Part shown: one piece after another, positions 1 through 6,118 of the stretch
Layout: the number at the start of each line of letters is the position of its first letter
How positions within the stretch are numbered: the stretch's first letter is position 1
Assembly (NCBI GenBank): GCA_947476855.1
Contig: CANJSR010000092.1
Span: 1-12,962 of the forward strand
DNA from: Acetobacteraceae bacterium
Lineage (GTDB): Bacteria > Pseudomonadota > Alphaproteobacteria > Acetobacterales > Acetobacteraceae
DNA: 12,962 bases
Direction: 5' to 3'
Notes under the pieces: generated by a model
Databases searched by the model: none
Seen by the model: only the letters and a program-made list of their open reading frames with translations
What the model was told of the DNA's origin: nothing
Program-made: the position numbers and the translations under genes

Positions 1-881
1 CCGGCGACCAGCAGGATCGAGGCCGTGCAGGCGAAGATGATCGAGTTCTGCAGCACGAAGACCGACAGCACGCGGGCGTAGGTTTCCTCCCACGGCGCGG
101 TCTTCAGGCCCCAGCGGCCCTCGATCATCGTGGCTATCGGGATCGATCCGGCGATGTCGTCCAGCCTGATCCTGATCTCATTGATCACCCGCGGGCGGGC
201 CTGCATGGATTGCTGCTTGGACAGGGACAGGTAGATCAGGCCCGTGTCCTGCTGTTCCAGCCCGGTGCGGAAGATGCCGACGATCCGCAGCGAGGTTTCT
301 CCCCCCGCCAGCGTCGCCGCCGCGATCGTGTCCCCGACCGCCGCGCCCATCTTCTTGGCCAGGCTGATGCCGATGATCACCCCGTCGGGGCGCGATCCCA
401 GCGCGTCCAGCCGCCCCGAAACCATGTCTCGGGCGAGCGAGGTCACCCGCGGCTCCTTCACCGGATCAATCCCCAGCGCCGCAACCGCATGGTCCCTCCC
501 TGCTCGGCGCAGGATCACCTGCCCGCGCAGGGTCGGGGTCGCGGCGAGGCCGGGCATGGAGGACAAAGCCTCCAGGATGCCCACGGCGTCGTTGATGCCG
601 CGCACCGGATCCCGCGGCAGGATGCGCTTGATGTCCACGGCTTCGCGCGGGTGCAGGACCTGAAGCGGCTGGCGCGGCGGCAGGCGGATTTCGTCGGTGA
701 TGACGATGTGGGGGTTGGTCTCGATGATCTGGGTGCGGAAGTAGTTCTGGAACCCCTGCATCATGCCGCTGATCGAGACGAAGACCCCGACGCCCAGCGT
801 GACACCCAGGATCGACACGACCGTCTGCCGCTTGCGGCTTCGCAGGTGCGCCAGCGCGATCGACAGCGCCAAGGGGATCAT
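1..881 (-). CDS. ABC transporter permease, FtsX/MacB (LolC/E-like) type, 3' end cut by window
   Basis: Inner-membrane permease of an ABC exporter of the type that works with a periplasmic adaptor and a separate ATPase. The reading frame stays open from the ATG at 881 to the window edge (about 293 residues visible). Residues about 17-40 form a first membrane helix (VSILGVTLGVGVFVSISGMM). A long periplasmic domain of the MacB_PCD kind follows, with the usual permease phrases GVIIGISLAKKMGAAVGD and LRIVGIFRTG. A second membrane helix begins near residue 272 (VLSVFVLQNSIIFACTASIL) and is interrupted by the edge; the last helices are missing. The ATG shares a base with the stop of the upstream adaptor gene (TGATG), so translation is probably coupled. 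An ATP-binding subunit is likely to lie beyond position 1 (inference). The substrate cannot be told from sequence; the family includes LolCE, MacB and DevC. Confidence 0.85.
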   Translation of the reverse strand, partial: MIPLALSIALAHLRSRKRQTVVSILGVTLGVGVFVSISGMMQGFQNYFRTQIIETNPHIVITDEIRLPPRQPLQVLHPREAVDIKRILPRDPVRGINDAVGILEALSSMPGLAATPTLRGQVILRRAGRDHAVAALGIDPVKEPRVTSLARDMVSGRLDALGSRPDGVIIGISLAKKMGAAVGDTIAAATLAGGETSLRIVGIFRTGLEQQDTGLIYLSLSKQQSMQARPRVINEIRIRLDDIAGSIPIATMIEGRWGLKTAPWEETYARVLSVFVLQNSIIFACTASILLVA

Positions 882-2062
882 CACGGCGCCTTGGCCGTCC
901 CTGGAGTCGCCGTCTCCGCCCGGATCTTCTGCCCGTCACGCAGGCCGGTGGGCGGATCGGCGACGATCGTGGCGCCATCGGCCAGGCCGGAGCGGATTTC
1001 CGTGACATCGGCCCCGACCGCCCCGGTTTCGACAGGCGTGCGGACCGTGTGCCCATCCACCACCCGGAACACATAGGCGGCCCCGGGACGGCCACCCAGC
1101 GGCGGGTCGTTCCGCACCGCCCGCGCGGGGACCAGCATCGAGTCCCGCCGTTCCGCCGTCACCACGTTCACATCGACGGTCATGCCGATCCGCAGCTTGG
1201 TGCCGGCGGGCAGGTCCGCCTCCACCCGAAAGGTCCGCGTCGTAACCTCCCCGGCTCGGCGGATGTTGGTGACCTTGGCGGTGAAGGGCTCCGCCGGAAA
1301 CGCCTCTGACCGCAGGGCGACGGGGGCGCCGATCCGCACCAGGGGGATGTCCCGTTCGTCCACGTCGGCGGCCACACGCAGATGGGCGTCTGACACGATT
1401 TCGAACATGGTCTGGTTGGCAGCGACGGTTTCCCCCACCTCGACCGGCCGCTTGGTCACCACGCCGTCCAGGGGGGCGGTGATCCGGTGCTCCGCGATCT
1501 GGCGGGCCACCAGGCGCACGCCGGCGGCGGCCTTGTCGCGTTCCTCCTTCGCCCGCTCGACCTCCTGCACCGTGCGGATGCCGCGCGTTTGCAGGTCCTG
1601 CCCGCGGGCAAGGTCCTGTTCCGCCTGCACCAGCCGCGCGGCGACGTCTTCGAGGCGGGCACGGGGTTGGCTGTCGTCGAGTTGGGCGATGGCCTGGCCC
1701 TGGGTGACCGCCGCACCCTCATCCACCGTCAGCGAGACGATCCGGCCGGCGACCGTGGTGCCGACGCGGGCGAGTTCCACGGCCTCGACGATCCCGGTTG
1801 CGTAGACGGCCTCGATCGCCGCGCCGCGCCAGGGCTGGATGGCAATGACCAGGAGTGGCTGGCCCCACATGTACCAGACCCCTCCGCCAATGGCGGCGGT
1901 AGCCAGCGCCAACAGAACCAACCGGCGCGGGGCTTTGCTCGGCTTGGCAACGGGGGTCAGCGTGGAGGGCGGCGGCACGGAGACAACCGAACGCGCGGTC
2001 GTCGGATCGGGTGGAGCGGCGCCGACAAACGCTGGCGTCTCACGTTTGTCCTGGGTGGCCAT
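881..2062 (-). CDS. Efflux periplasmic adaptor (HlyD/MacA membrane-fusion protein)
   Basis: Membrane-fusion adaptor (393 residues) linking an inner-membrane exporter to the outer-membrane side. A proline-rich cytoplasmic N-terminus precedes one membrane anchor (about 47-65, RRLVLLALATAAIGGGVWYM). Next come the first half of a biotinyl-lipoyl domain (about 99-129, VAGRIVSLTVDEGAAVTQGQ), a charged helical hairpin (about 132-190), the second lipoyl half (about 193-223, ITAPLDGVVTKRPVEVGETV), a beta-barrel (about 225-305) and a membrane-proximal C-terminal domain. The ATG at 2062 is preferred to a TTG one codon upstream because GGGGAC lies 6-7 bases before it. It is the first gene of an operon with the overlapping FtsX-like permease, which points to an ABC (MacAB- or DevBC-like) rather than an RND pump. 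The promoter region is shared with the divergent dksA-like gene and contains an FNR-type box. Substrate unknown. Confidence 0.9.
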   Translation of the reverse strand: MATQDKRETPAFVGAAPPDPTTARSVVSVPPPSTLTPVAKPSKAPRRLVLLALATAAIGGGVWYMWGQPLLVIAIQPWRGAAIEAVYATGIVEAVELARVGTTVAGRIVSLTVDEGAAVTQGQAIAQLDDSQPRARLEDVAARLVQAEQDLARGQDLQTRGIRTVQEVERAKEERDKAAAGVRLVARQIAEHRITAPLDGVVTKRPVEVGETVAANQTMFEIVSDAHLRVAADVDERDIPLVRIGAPVALRSEAFPAEPFTAKVTNIRRAGEVTTRTFRVEADLPAGTKLRIGMTVDVNVVTAERRDSMLVPARAVRNDPPLGGRPGAAYVFRVVDGHTVRTPVETGAVGADVTEIRSGLADGATIVADPPTGLRDGQKIRAETATPGTAKAP

Positions 2063-2130
2063 CAATGTCCCCGTTGTCGAAAGCCCGCTGATCCTGGGCT
2101 GGTGGGTAGAGGGTGGGTGTCGCGACCGCG

Positions 2131-2144
2131 TTGACGCAGGTCAA
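2131..2144. promoter_or_regulatory. FNR/FixK-type operator (TTGACGCAGGTCAA)
   Basis: A perfect palindrome TTGAC-N4-GTCAA, matching the TTGAY-N4-RTCAA site of the FNR/FixK/DNR family of redox regulators. Its centre is at 2137.5. On the plus strand a TAAAGT -10-like hexamer at 2167-2172 predicts a start near 2179, which places the box at -41.5, the class II activation position for this family. It also lies 69 bases before the adaptor ATG on the minus strand, so it could act in both directions. The match is seen; binding is inferred. Confidence 0.6.
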
Positions 2145-2166
2145 CCCACTGCTGGGGCGATCTCCC

Positions 2167-2172
2167 TAAAGT
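2167..2172 (+). promoter_or_regulatory. Candidate -10 element (TAAAGT) of the dksA-like gene
   Basis: TAAAGT matches the TATAAT consensus at four of six positions, with no good -35 hexamer at the usual spacing. Instead the FNR-type box sits where an activator-dependent promoter would need it. The predicted start near 2179 leaves a leader of about 87 bases before the ATG at 2266. The assignment rests on this spacing and remains inference. Confidence 0.35.
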
Positions 2173-2265
2173 GGGGATGCGGGCGGTCAATCGCGAGGGG
2201 CCTCCGATTATCAGGGTATCCCTCCCCATATGACCGATGCGCGATGAACCCCAAGGATGCATGCC

Positions 2266-2661
2266 ATGACCACCGATCCCTCGGCCTACCAGCCCTCCGT
2301 TGAGGAGGCGTTCATGAACCCGCAGCAGGTGGCCTGGTTCCGCGACCGGCTGGTGGCCGACCGAGCCGAGCTGCAAGCCGAGCTTGAGGCGGTGCCGCAT
2401 ACGGAGGCGGACCAGCCGGACCGGGAGGGTGACCAGACCGACCACGCCAGCGCCGATTCGGAGCGGGAGTTCGAGCTTCTGAACCGCGCCCGCATCCAGG
2501 CCCTGCTGCATCAGACGGACGCGGCCCTGATGCGGATCGAGAACGGGACGTACGGGTATTGCGAGGACACCGGGGAACCGATCGGGCTCAAGCGCCTGAT
2601 GGCACAGCCGACGTCATCCCTGTCGCTGGCCGCGCAGGAGGCGCGGGAACGGCGGGGATAG
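2266..2661 (+). CDS. dksA: DksA/TraR-family transcription regulator with single-cysteine zinc-finger region
   Basis: Cytoplasmic RNA-polymerase secondary-channel regulator, expected to modulate rRNA and amino-acid promoters together with ppGpp (family knowledge). Length is 131 residues, close to the usual 140-150. The segment SVEEAFMNPQQVAWFRDRL is the family's N-terminal signature. A helical hairpin follows with tip residues D56-x-x-D59-x-A61, the same spacing as the functional D71, D74 and A76 of E. coli DksA. The C-terminal segment NGTYGYCEDTGEPIGLKRL is typical, but only the first zinc-finger cysteine (C99) is present; the other three positions are T102, S120 and A123. The ATG at 2266 is chosen over the one at 2257 because AAGG ends directly before 2257 but lies 9 bases before 2266. 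The gene is divergent from the efflux operon, has an FNR-type box upstream, and ends 7 bases from the convergent L,D-transpeptidase gene. It may be one of several DksA paralogues. Confidence 0.9.
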   Translation: MTTDPSAYQPSVEEAFMNPQQVAWFRDRLVADRAELQAELEAVPHTEADQPDREGDQTDHASADSEREFELLNRARIQALLHQTDAALMRIENGTYGYCEDTGEPIGLKRLMAQPTSSLSLAAQEARERRG

Positions 2662-2668
2662 AGCGCGG

Positions 2669-3466
2669 TCACCGCGACTCGATCACAATGAGCAAGGTCC
2701 CGGCCAGGCGGGTCGGGGTCCGCTCGGGCAGCAGGACGGCGGCGATGCGGGGATCGGTGGGGGCGGCGCGTTCATAGTCCGCGTCCAGCACGCCGTGGAT
2801 GTCGAGGAACCGGTTCATCGCCGTGGAGACCCGGATGCAGCCCTTGGAAGCGGGGCGGCCCAGGCGTTGTTCCAGATAGGTCGGGTCGGTCGCGTGGACC
2901 TGGAGGCGGATTTCCCGTGGTGCCCGATCGGTGCCCCAGCCTGGTTCGGCCATCTGCCAGCCGAAGTCCCAGACCCGCATGCCCTTGATGCCGAGACCTC
3001 GGATGCCGCTCTCGTTCGGGGTTCCCTCGGCGCGGTAATCGAGGATGCCGTCGGTGTGCTGGAAGACCCCGGTCGGGGTGATGAAGTAGCCCCGACGCTC
3101 ACACTGGCCAGTGGAAACCTTGCCGGCGCCCACCATGCGCCAGGGTCCTGCCGGATCGGCCAGCACGATCCGTAGGTCCTGCGCGGTGGGCGCGCGGTCG
3201 ACCACGACGACGAGTTGCGGGCGGTCGAGGATGATCGCCGCCTGATCCAGTTCGGCGCGAGCTGCGGCGGCCCAGGCCGCGTCGGTGCTGTCGGCCGGCG
3301 GGTTTGGGACCTGTTCGGCGAAGGCGGCGCGCAGGCGTTGGAATTCCGCCGCGATGGCGGGATCCGCCGGGGCCGGTCGGGACGGCGGCGGTGGGGGCGC
3401 GACGCAGGCTGTGATCAGGGCCAGGAGGACGGTCGCCAGGGTTCTGCACAGGGCGTTTGCCGACAT
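2669..3466 (-). CDS. L,D-transpeptidase (YkuD domain) lipoprotein
   Basis: Envelope enzyme of the YkuD fold, which makes 3-3 crosslinks in peptidoglycan or attaches proteins to it (family role). The 265-residue protein starts with a lipoprotein signal peptide whose lipobox LITAC gives C21 as the lipidated cysteine. A proline-rich stretch follows (22-34). The catalytic block is complete: H191 in LQVHATDPTYLE, then ASKGCIRVS with S208, G209, nucleophile C210 and R212. The conserved GYFITPTGVF segment (126-135) is the usual part of the fold that precedes the active site. GGGAGG lies 8 bases before the ATG at 3466, a strong ribosome site. It lies 57 bases downstream of the MFS gene on the same strand with no visible terminator between, so cotranscription is possible. 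It is convergent with the dksA-like gene. The biological substrate cannot be read from sequence. Confidence 0.9.
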   Translation of the reverse strand: MSANALCRTLATVLLALITACVAPPPPPSRPAPADPAIAAEFQRLRAAFAEQVPNPPADSTDAAWAAAARAELDQAAIILDRPQLVVVVDRAPTAQDLRIVLADPAGPWRMVGAGKVSTGQCERRGYFITPTGVFQHTDGILDYRAEGTPNESGIRGLGIKGMRVWDFGWQMAEPGWGTDRAPREIRLQVHATDPTYLEQRLGRPASKGCIRVSTAMNRFLDIHGVLDADYERAAPTDPRIAAVLLPERTPTRLAGTLLIVIESR

Positions 3467-3523
3467 GGTTCAGCCTCCCGCGGCGACCCTGGGCCTGTCG
3501 GCCCCGGCCGCGCAAGTGGCGGT

Positions 3524-4708
3524 TCAGGCCGCGACGGGGCGCGGGTTCAGCCGCAGCCAGGCGATGGCGACGACCGAGATGGCGACCAGCGCGACCGACA
3601 TCCAGTTAAGCGGCACCCAGCCCATGTTGTGCTGCAGCCAGCCGGCCAGGAAGCTGCACGACGCCGTCGTCCCGAACACGAGGAAGTCGTTCAGCGCCTG
3701 CGCCTTGCCGCGTTCGGCCGGGCGGTAGGTCGTGGTGACCAGGGTCGTGGCGCCGACGAACATGAAGTTCCAGCCCACGCCGTTCAGCATCAGCCCGATC
3801 CGGAAATTCCACGCGTCCAGCCCCGTCAGGTCCGCCGCGATCCCGCCATACAGCACCACCGCCCCCAGCAGCATGATGTTCAGCACGCCGAAGCGCTGGA
3901 TCAGATGGCCAGTGAAGAAGGACGGCACGAACATCCCCATCACATGGATGAAGATCACCCAATGCGCCTCGGTATGCGGCAGGCCGCAGGCGACGATGGC
4001 CAAAGGCGAGGCGCTCATGAGGAAGGACATCGTCCCGAAGGCGATCATCCCAGCGATCACGGCGACCAGGTAGGTCGGCTGGCTGGCGATCTCCAGCAAC
4101 GAGCGCTGGGGGCCGGTGACCGGGTCCGCCTTGATCGGCGGGGGAAAGCGGATGAAGCTCATGACCGTGAAGACGATGATGTGCAGGACCACCATCGCGA
4201 CATAGGTCGCGGTATAGAGCGGAAGCCACAGGTCCCAGGTCCAGCGCGCGAGGGCCGGACCGATGATGCCGGCCGCCACGCCGCCCGCGGTGACCCAGGA
4301 AATCGCCTTGGCGCGCCTCGACGGGTCCGCCAGCTCGACCGCCGCGAAGCGGTACATCTGCAGGCTGGCGACCGCGTAGCCGAGGATCAGCCCGCCCACG
4401 CACATGGTGATGAAGCTGCCGAAATAGAGGCCCGACCCGGCGACCGTGGACCCGATCATGCCCATCAGGGAGCCGACCCGGAAGCCGAAGCCCCGGCCCA
4501 TGCGCTGCATCAGCGCCGCCGCCGGGAAGACCGCCAGCATGACCCCGATATGCTGCATCGTGACCGGCAGGGTCGCGAGGTCGGGGATCTTCAGCACGCC
4601 CGAGACCGCGAGGGCCGTCGCCGTGAACATCATCGTATTGCAGGCCTGCCCGAACGCCTGACACGTGGCGAGGAGGAAGACATTGCGCGCCATGGAGCGG
4701 GACGGCAT
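3524..4708 (-). CDS. Major facilitator superfamily transporter
   Basis: Inner-membrane carrier of 394 residues with about 12 hydrophobic helices, split by a polar central loop (about 186-207). The loop between helices 2 and 3 has a weakened motif A (QRMGRGFGFRVGSLMG). The second half carries NGVGWNFMFVGATTLVTTTY followed by RPAERGKAQALNDFLVFG, a pattern familiar from uncharacterised proteobacterial MFS carriers. The start at 4708 (MPSRSMARNVFLL) has GAGG 8 bases upstream. The frame is open further upstream to 5233, but that part is antisense to the crotonase gene and gives non-membrane, low-complexity protein, so it is rejected. The gene is divergent from the crotonase gene, which hints at uptake or export of an acid handled as a CoA thioester (inference). 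The L,D-transpeptidase gene follows on the same strand. Substrate unknown. Confidence 0.9.
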   Translation of the reverse strand: MPSRSMARNVFLLATCQAFGQACNTMMFTATALAVSGVLKIPDLATLPVTMQHIGVMLAVFPAAALMQRMGRGFGFRVGSLMGMIGSTVAGSGLYFGSFITMCVGGLILGYAVASLQMYRFAAVELADPSRRAKAISWVTAGGVAAGIIGPALARWTWDLWLPLYTATYVAMVVLHIIVFTVMSFIRFPPPIKADPVTGPQRSLLEIASQPTYLVAVIAGMIAFGTMSFLMSASPLAIVACGLPHTEAHWVIFIHVMGMFVPSFFTGHLIQRFGVLNIMLLGAVVLYGGIAADLTGLDAWNFRIGLMLNGVGWNFMFVGATTLVTTTYRPAERGKAQALNDFLVFGTTASCSFLAGWLQHNMGWVPLNWMSVALVAISVVAIAWLRLNPRPVAA

Positions 4709-4787
4709 CGGCGAGACCTCGGGGGGTTTTTCCTGGACGCGGGAGGGGATAGCGATTCCCTGCGCCCCGGCAACCCCAGGCGAGCAT

Positions 4788-4831
4788 GAATTTGCCAGGA
4801 GCCGCGCCTCGCATGGAAGGAATTCGCCAGG
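4788..4831. repeat. Direct repeat pair GAATTYGCCAGG in the MFS/crotonase divergent promoter region
   Basis: GAATTTGCCAGG (4788-4799) and GAATTCGCCAGG (4820-4831) are identical at 11 of 12 positions. Their starts are 32 bases apart, about three DNA helix turns. They lie between the two divergent starts (4708 and 4916), so a tandem operator is possible. No regulator gene is adjacent. Confidence 0.4.
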
Positions 4832-4853
4832 CGCATTGGTCGGCTGACGGGAT

Positions 4854-4859
4854 TTGACA
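4854..4859 (+). promoter_or_regulatory. Candidate -35 hexamer (TTGACA) of the crotonase gene
   Basis: A perfect TTGACA 57 bases before the TTG start of the crotonase gene. The position 17 bases downstream (AACCCT, 4877-4882) is a poor -10, so the promoter assignment is tentative. Confidence 0.3.
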
Positions 4860-4915
4860 CCGCCCCCGCGCGCGGCAACCCTTCCCGGCCACGCTGTCCA
4901 GGAAGGGATCGGACC

Positions 4916-5833
4916 TTGGGTATCAAATACGAAAAGCGGAACGGGGTCGCGTACATCACGCTGAATAACCCCGAGAAAGCCAACATCCTGGACAAGAAGA
5001 CCTCGGACGAGATCTCCCAGGCCTGGATCGACATGTGGGAGGACCGCGACATCCGCTGCGCGATCCTGACCGGGGAAGGCAACCGGCATTTCTGCGGCGG
5101 TCATAACCTCGCACCACGGCCGGACGTGACGGAGGAGGAGCGGGAATACCTGCGTACCCAACGCATCTTCTGGCCGCTGGCCGGGACGGTGCATGGGCAG
5201 AAGACCGGAGTCGATGGCCGCTTCGGGGATCACTACCCCCGCGTGTGGAAGCCGGTGATCGCGGCGGTGAACGGCTGGGCGGCCGGCGCCGGGCTGTATA
5301 TCCTGCTCTCGACCACGGATATCCGGATCGCCAGCGCGGAGAATGCGAAGTTCAAGTTCTCCCTGACGTCACAGGGCTGGGTCGGGAACGGGCCGGGGGC
5401 GAGCCTGCTGATCAAGCAGCTTCGCTATATCGACGCGATGAAGATGCTGCTGACCGACGAACCGATGGACGCGGCGGAGGCGCTGCGGGTTGGGCTGATC
5501 AATGAGGTCGTGCCGCATGACCAGTTGCTGGAGCGCGCCGAACGCTATGCCCGCCACATCTGCACCATGCCTCCGGTGGCGGTGCGGATGATGAAGGAGT
5601 TCATGGTCCGCTTCGGCGACCTGCCGACGGACCAAGCCTGGCATGTGCAGAACCTGATGAACAACCTGCTCATTCAGGTGACGGCGGACGGAGAGGAAGG
5701 ACGCCGGGCGTTCAACGCGAAGGAGAAGCCGAACTTCAACGGCGCCCTGCGCCGGCGGGGCGAACCCTGGCCCGGCCTGTCCGAGGCGGACGCCAAGCGG
5801 TTGGATGAGGTGTACCGCAGCGGGGAGTTCTGA
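4916..5833 (+). CDS. Crotonase-fold (enoyl-CoA hydratase/isomerase family) protein lacking both hydratase glutamates
   Basis: A 305-residue protein of the crotonase superfamily, whose members bind acyl-CoA and stabilise an enolate in an oxyanion hole. GVAYITLNNPEKANILD opens the fold. The first oxyanion-hole segment is HFCGGHNLA (58-65) and the second is VNGWAAGAGLYI (118-129). The two hydratase glutamates (144 and 164 in rat mitochondrial hydratase) align with Y128 and L150, so plain enoyl-CoA hydration is unlikely; another crotonase reaction is more probable. Residues about 85-108 form an insertion relative to short family members, and the C-terminal tail (270-305) is basic and long. The start is TTG at 4916, preceded by AGGAAGG 9 bases away; no in-frame ATG keeps the N-terminal strand. 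It diverges from the MFS gene and ends before a strong GC hairpin. The substrate is unknown. Confidence 0.85.
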   Translation: MGIKYEKRNGVAYITLNNPEKANILDKKTSDEISQAWIDMWEDRDIRCAILTGEGNRHFCGGHNLAPRPDVTEEEREYLRTQRIFWPLAGTVHGQKTGVDGRFGDHYPRVWKPVIAAVNGWAAGAGLYILLSTTDIRIASAENAKFKFSLTSQGWVGNGPGASLLIKQLRYIDAMKMLLTDEPMDAAEALRVGLINEVVPHDQLLERAERYARHICTMPPVAVRMMKEFMVRFGDLPTDQAWHVQNLMNNLLIQVTADGEEGRRAFNAKEKPNFNGALRRRGEPWPGLSEADAKRLDEVYRSGEF

Positions 5834-5839
5834 GGGAAA

Positions 5840-5876
5840 GGCGCGCGCGAAGGAAAAGCATAGCCACGCGCGCGCC
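5840..5876. terminator. 10-bp GC hairpin between convergent transcripts, possible bidirectional terminator
   Basis: GGCGCGCGCG (5840-5849) pairs perfectly with CGCGCGCGCC (5867-5876) around a 17-base loop. It starts 6 bases after the crotonase stop and lies between that gene and the convergent 52-residue ORF. There is no clear T-tract on either side, so it is not a canonical rho-independent terminator. Confidence 0.5.
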
Positions 5877-5938
5877 CGTCCTTGGAAATAGCCAACTTGG
5901 GTCTACACGACCGGCTCACATCAACCGGCCGTTCGGGA

Positions 5939-6097
5939 TCACAGATAAGTCAGTGTTACCGTCCAAAGCGTGTTGTCATCATTCTGGCGGACCAACTCGA
6001 TTTTCTTCGTCATGGGCGGCCGCAGCCAGAAGTCCCTGAGATGCCTCACCAAGTCTGCTTCAGGAATATTCGGTACGATATCGGGGGCACGTGCCAT
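5939..6097 (-). CDS. Small protein of unknown function (52 residues)
   Basis: A short ORF, MARAPDIVPNIPEADLVRHL and onward, ending in TLWTVTLTYL and a TGA stop at 5939-5941. AAGGAA lies about 8 bases before its ATG at 6097, and it begins 21 bases after the stop of the upstream lipoprotein gene on the same strand, which is operon-like spacing. There is no signal peptide, membrane segment or cysteine. The composition is mixed: a charged amphipathic first half, a PPMTKK turn, and a strand-like end (KIELVRQNDDNTLWTVTL). I do not recognise a family. It could be a real third gene of the lipoprotein cassette or the N-terminal remnant of a longer gene. The good ribosome site and spacing favour a real gene. 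Confidence 0.55.
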   Translation of the reverse strand: MARAPDIVPNIPEADLVRHLRDFWLRPPMTKKIELVRQNDDNTLWTVTLTYL

Positions 6098-6118
6098 TTG
6101 TGTGGTTCCTTGCTAAGG

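Noticed and set aside
210..1076. 288-codon plus-strand open frame opposite the permease and adaptor genes
   Set aside because: Arg/Asp/Pro-rich shadow; the minus-strand permease and adaptor have clear membrane and lipoyl segments.
2145..2175. CCCACT/AGTGGG inverted repeat downstream of the FNR-type box
   Set aside because: Only 6 bp with a 19-base gap; expected by chance and not needed to explain the promoter.
3215..4789. 524-codon plus-strand open frame opposite the L,D-transpeptidase and MFS genes
   Set aside because: Low-complexity Arg/Gly/Asp/His-rich translation with no domain, opposite two clear genes.
4709..5233. N-terminal extension of the MFS frame to 5233
   Set aside because: It is antisense to the well-supported crotonase gene, gives no membrane or domain sequence, and a good ribosome site and typical N-terminus exist at 4708.
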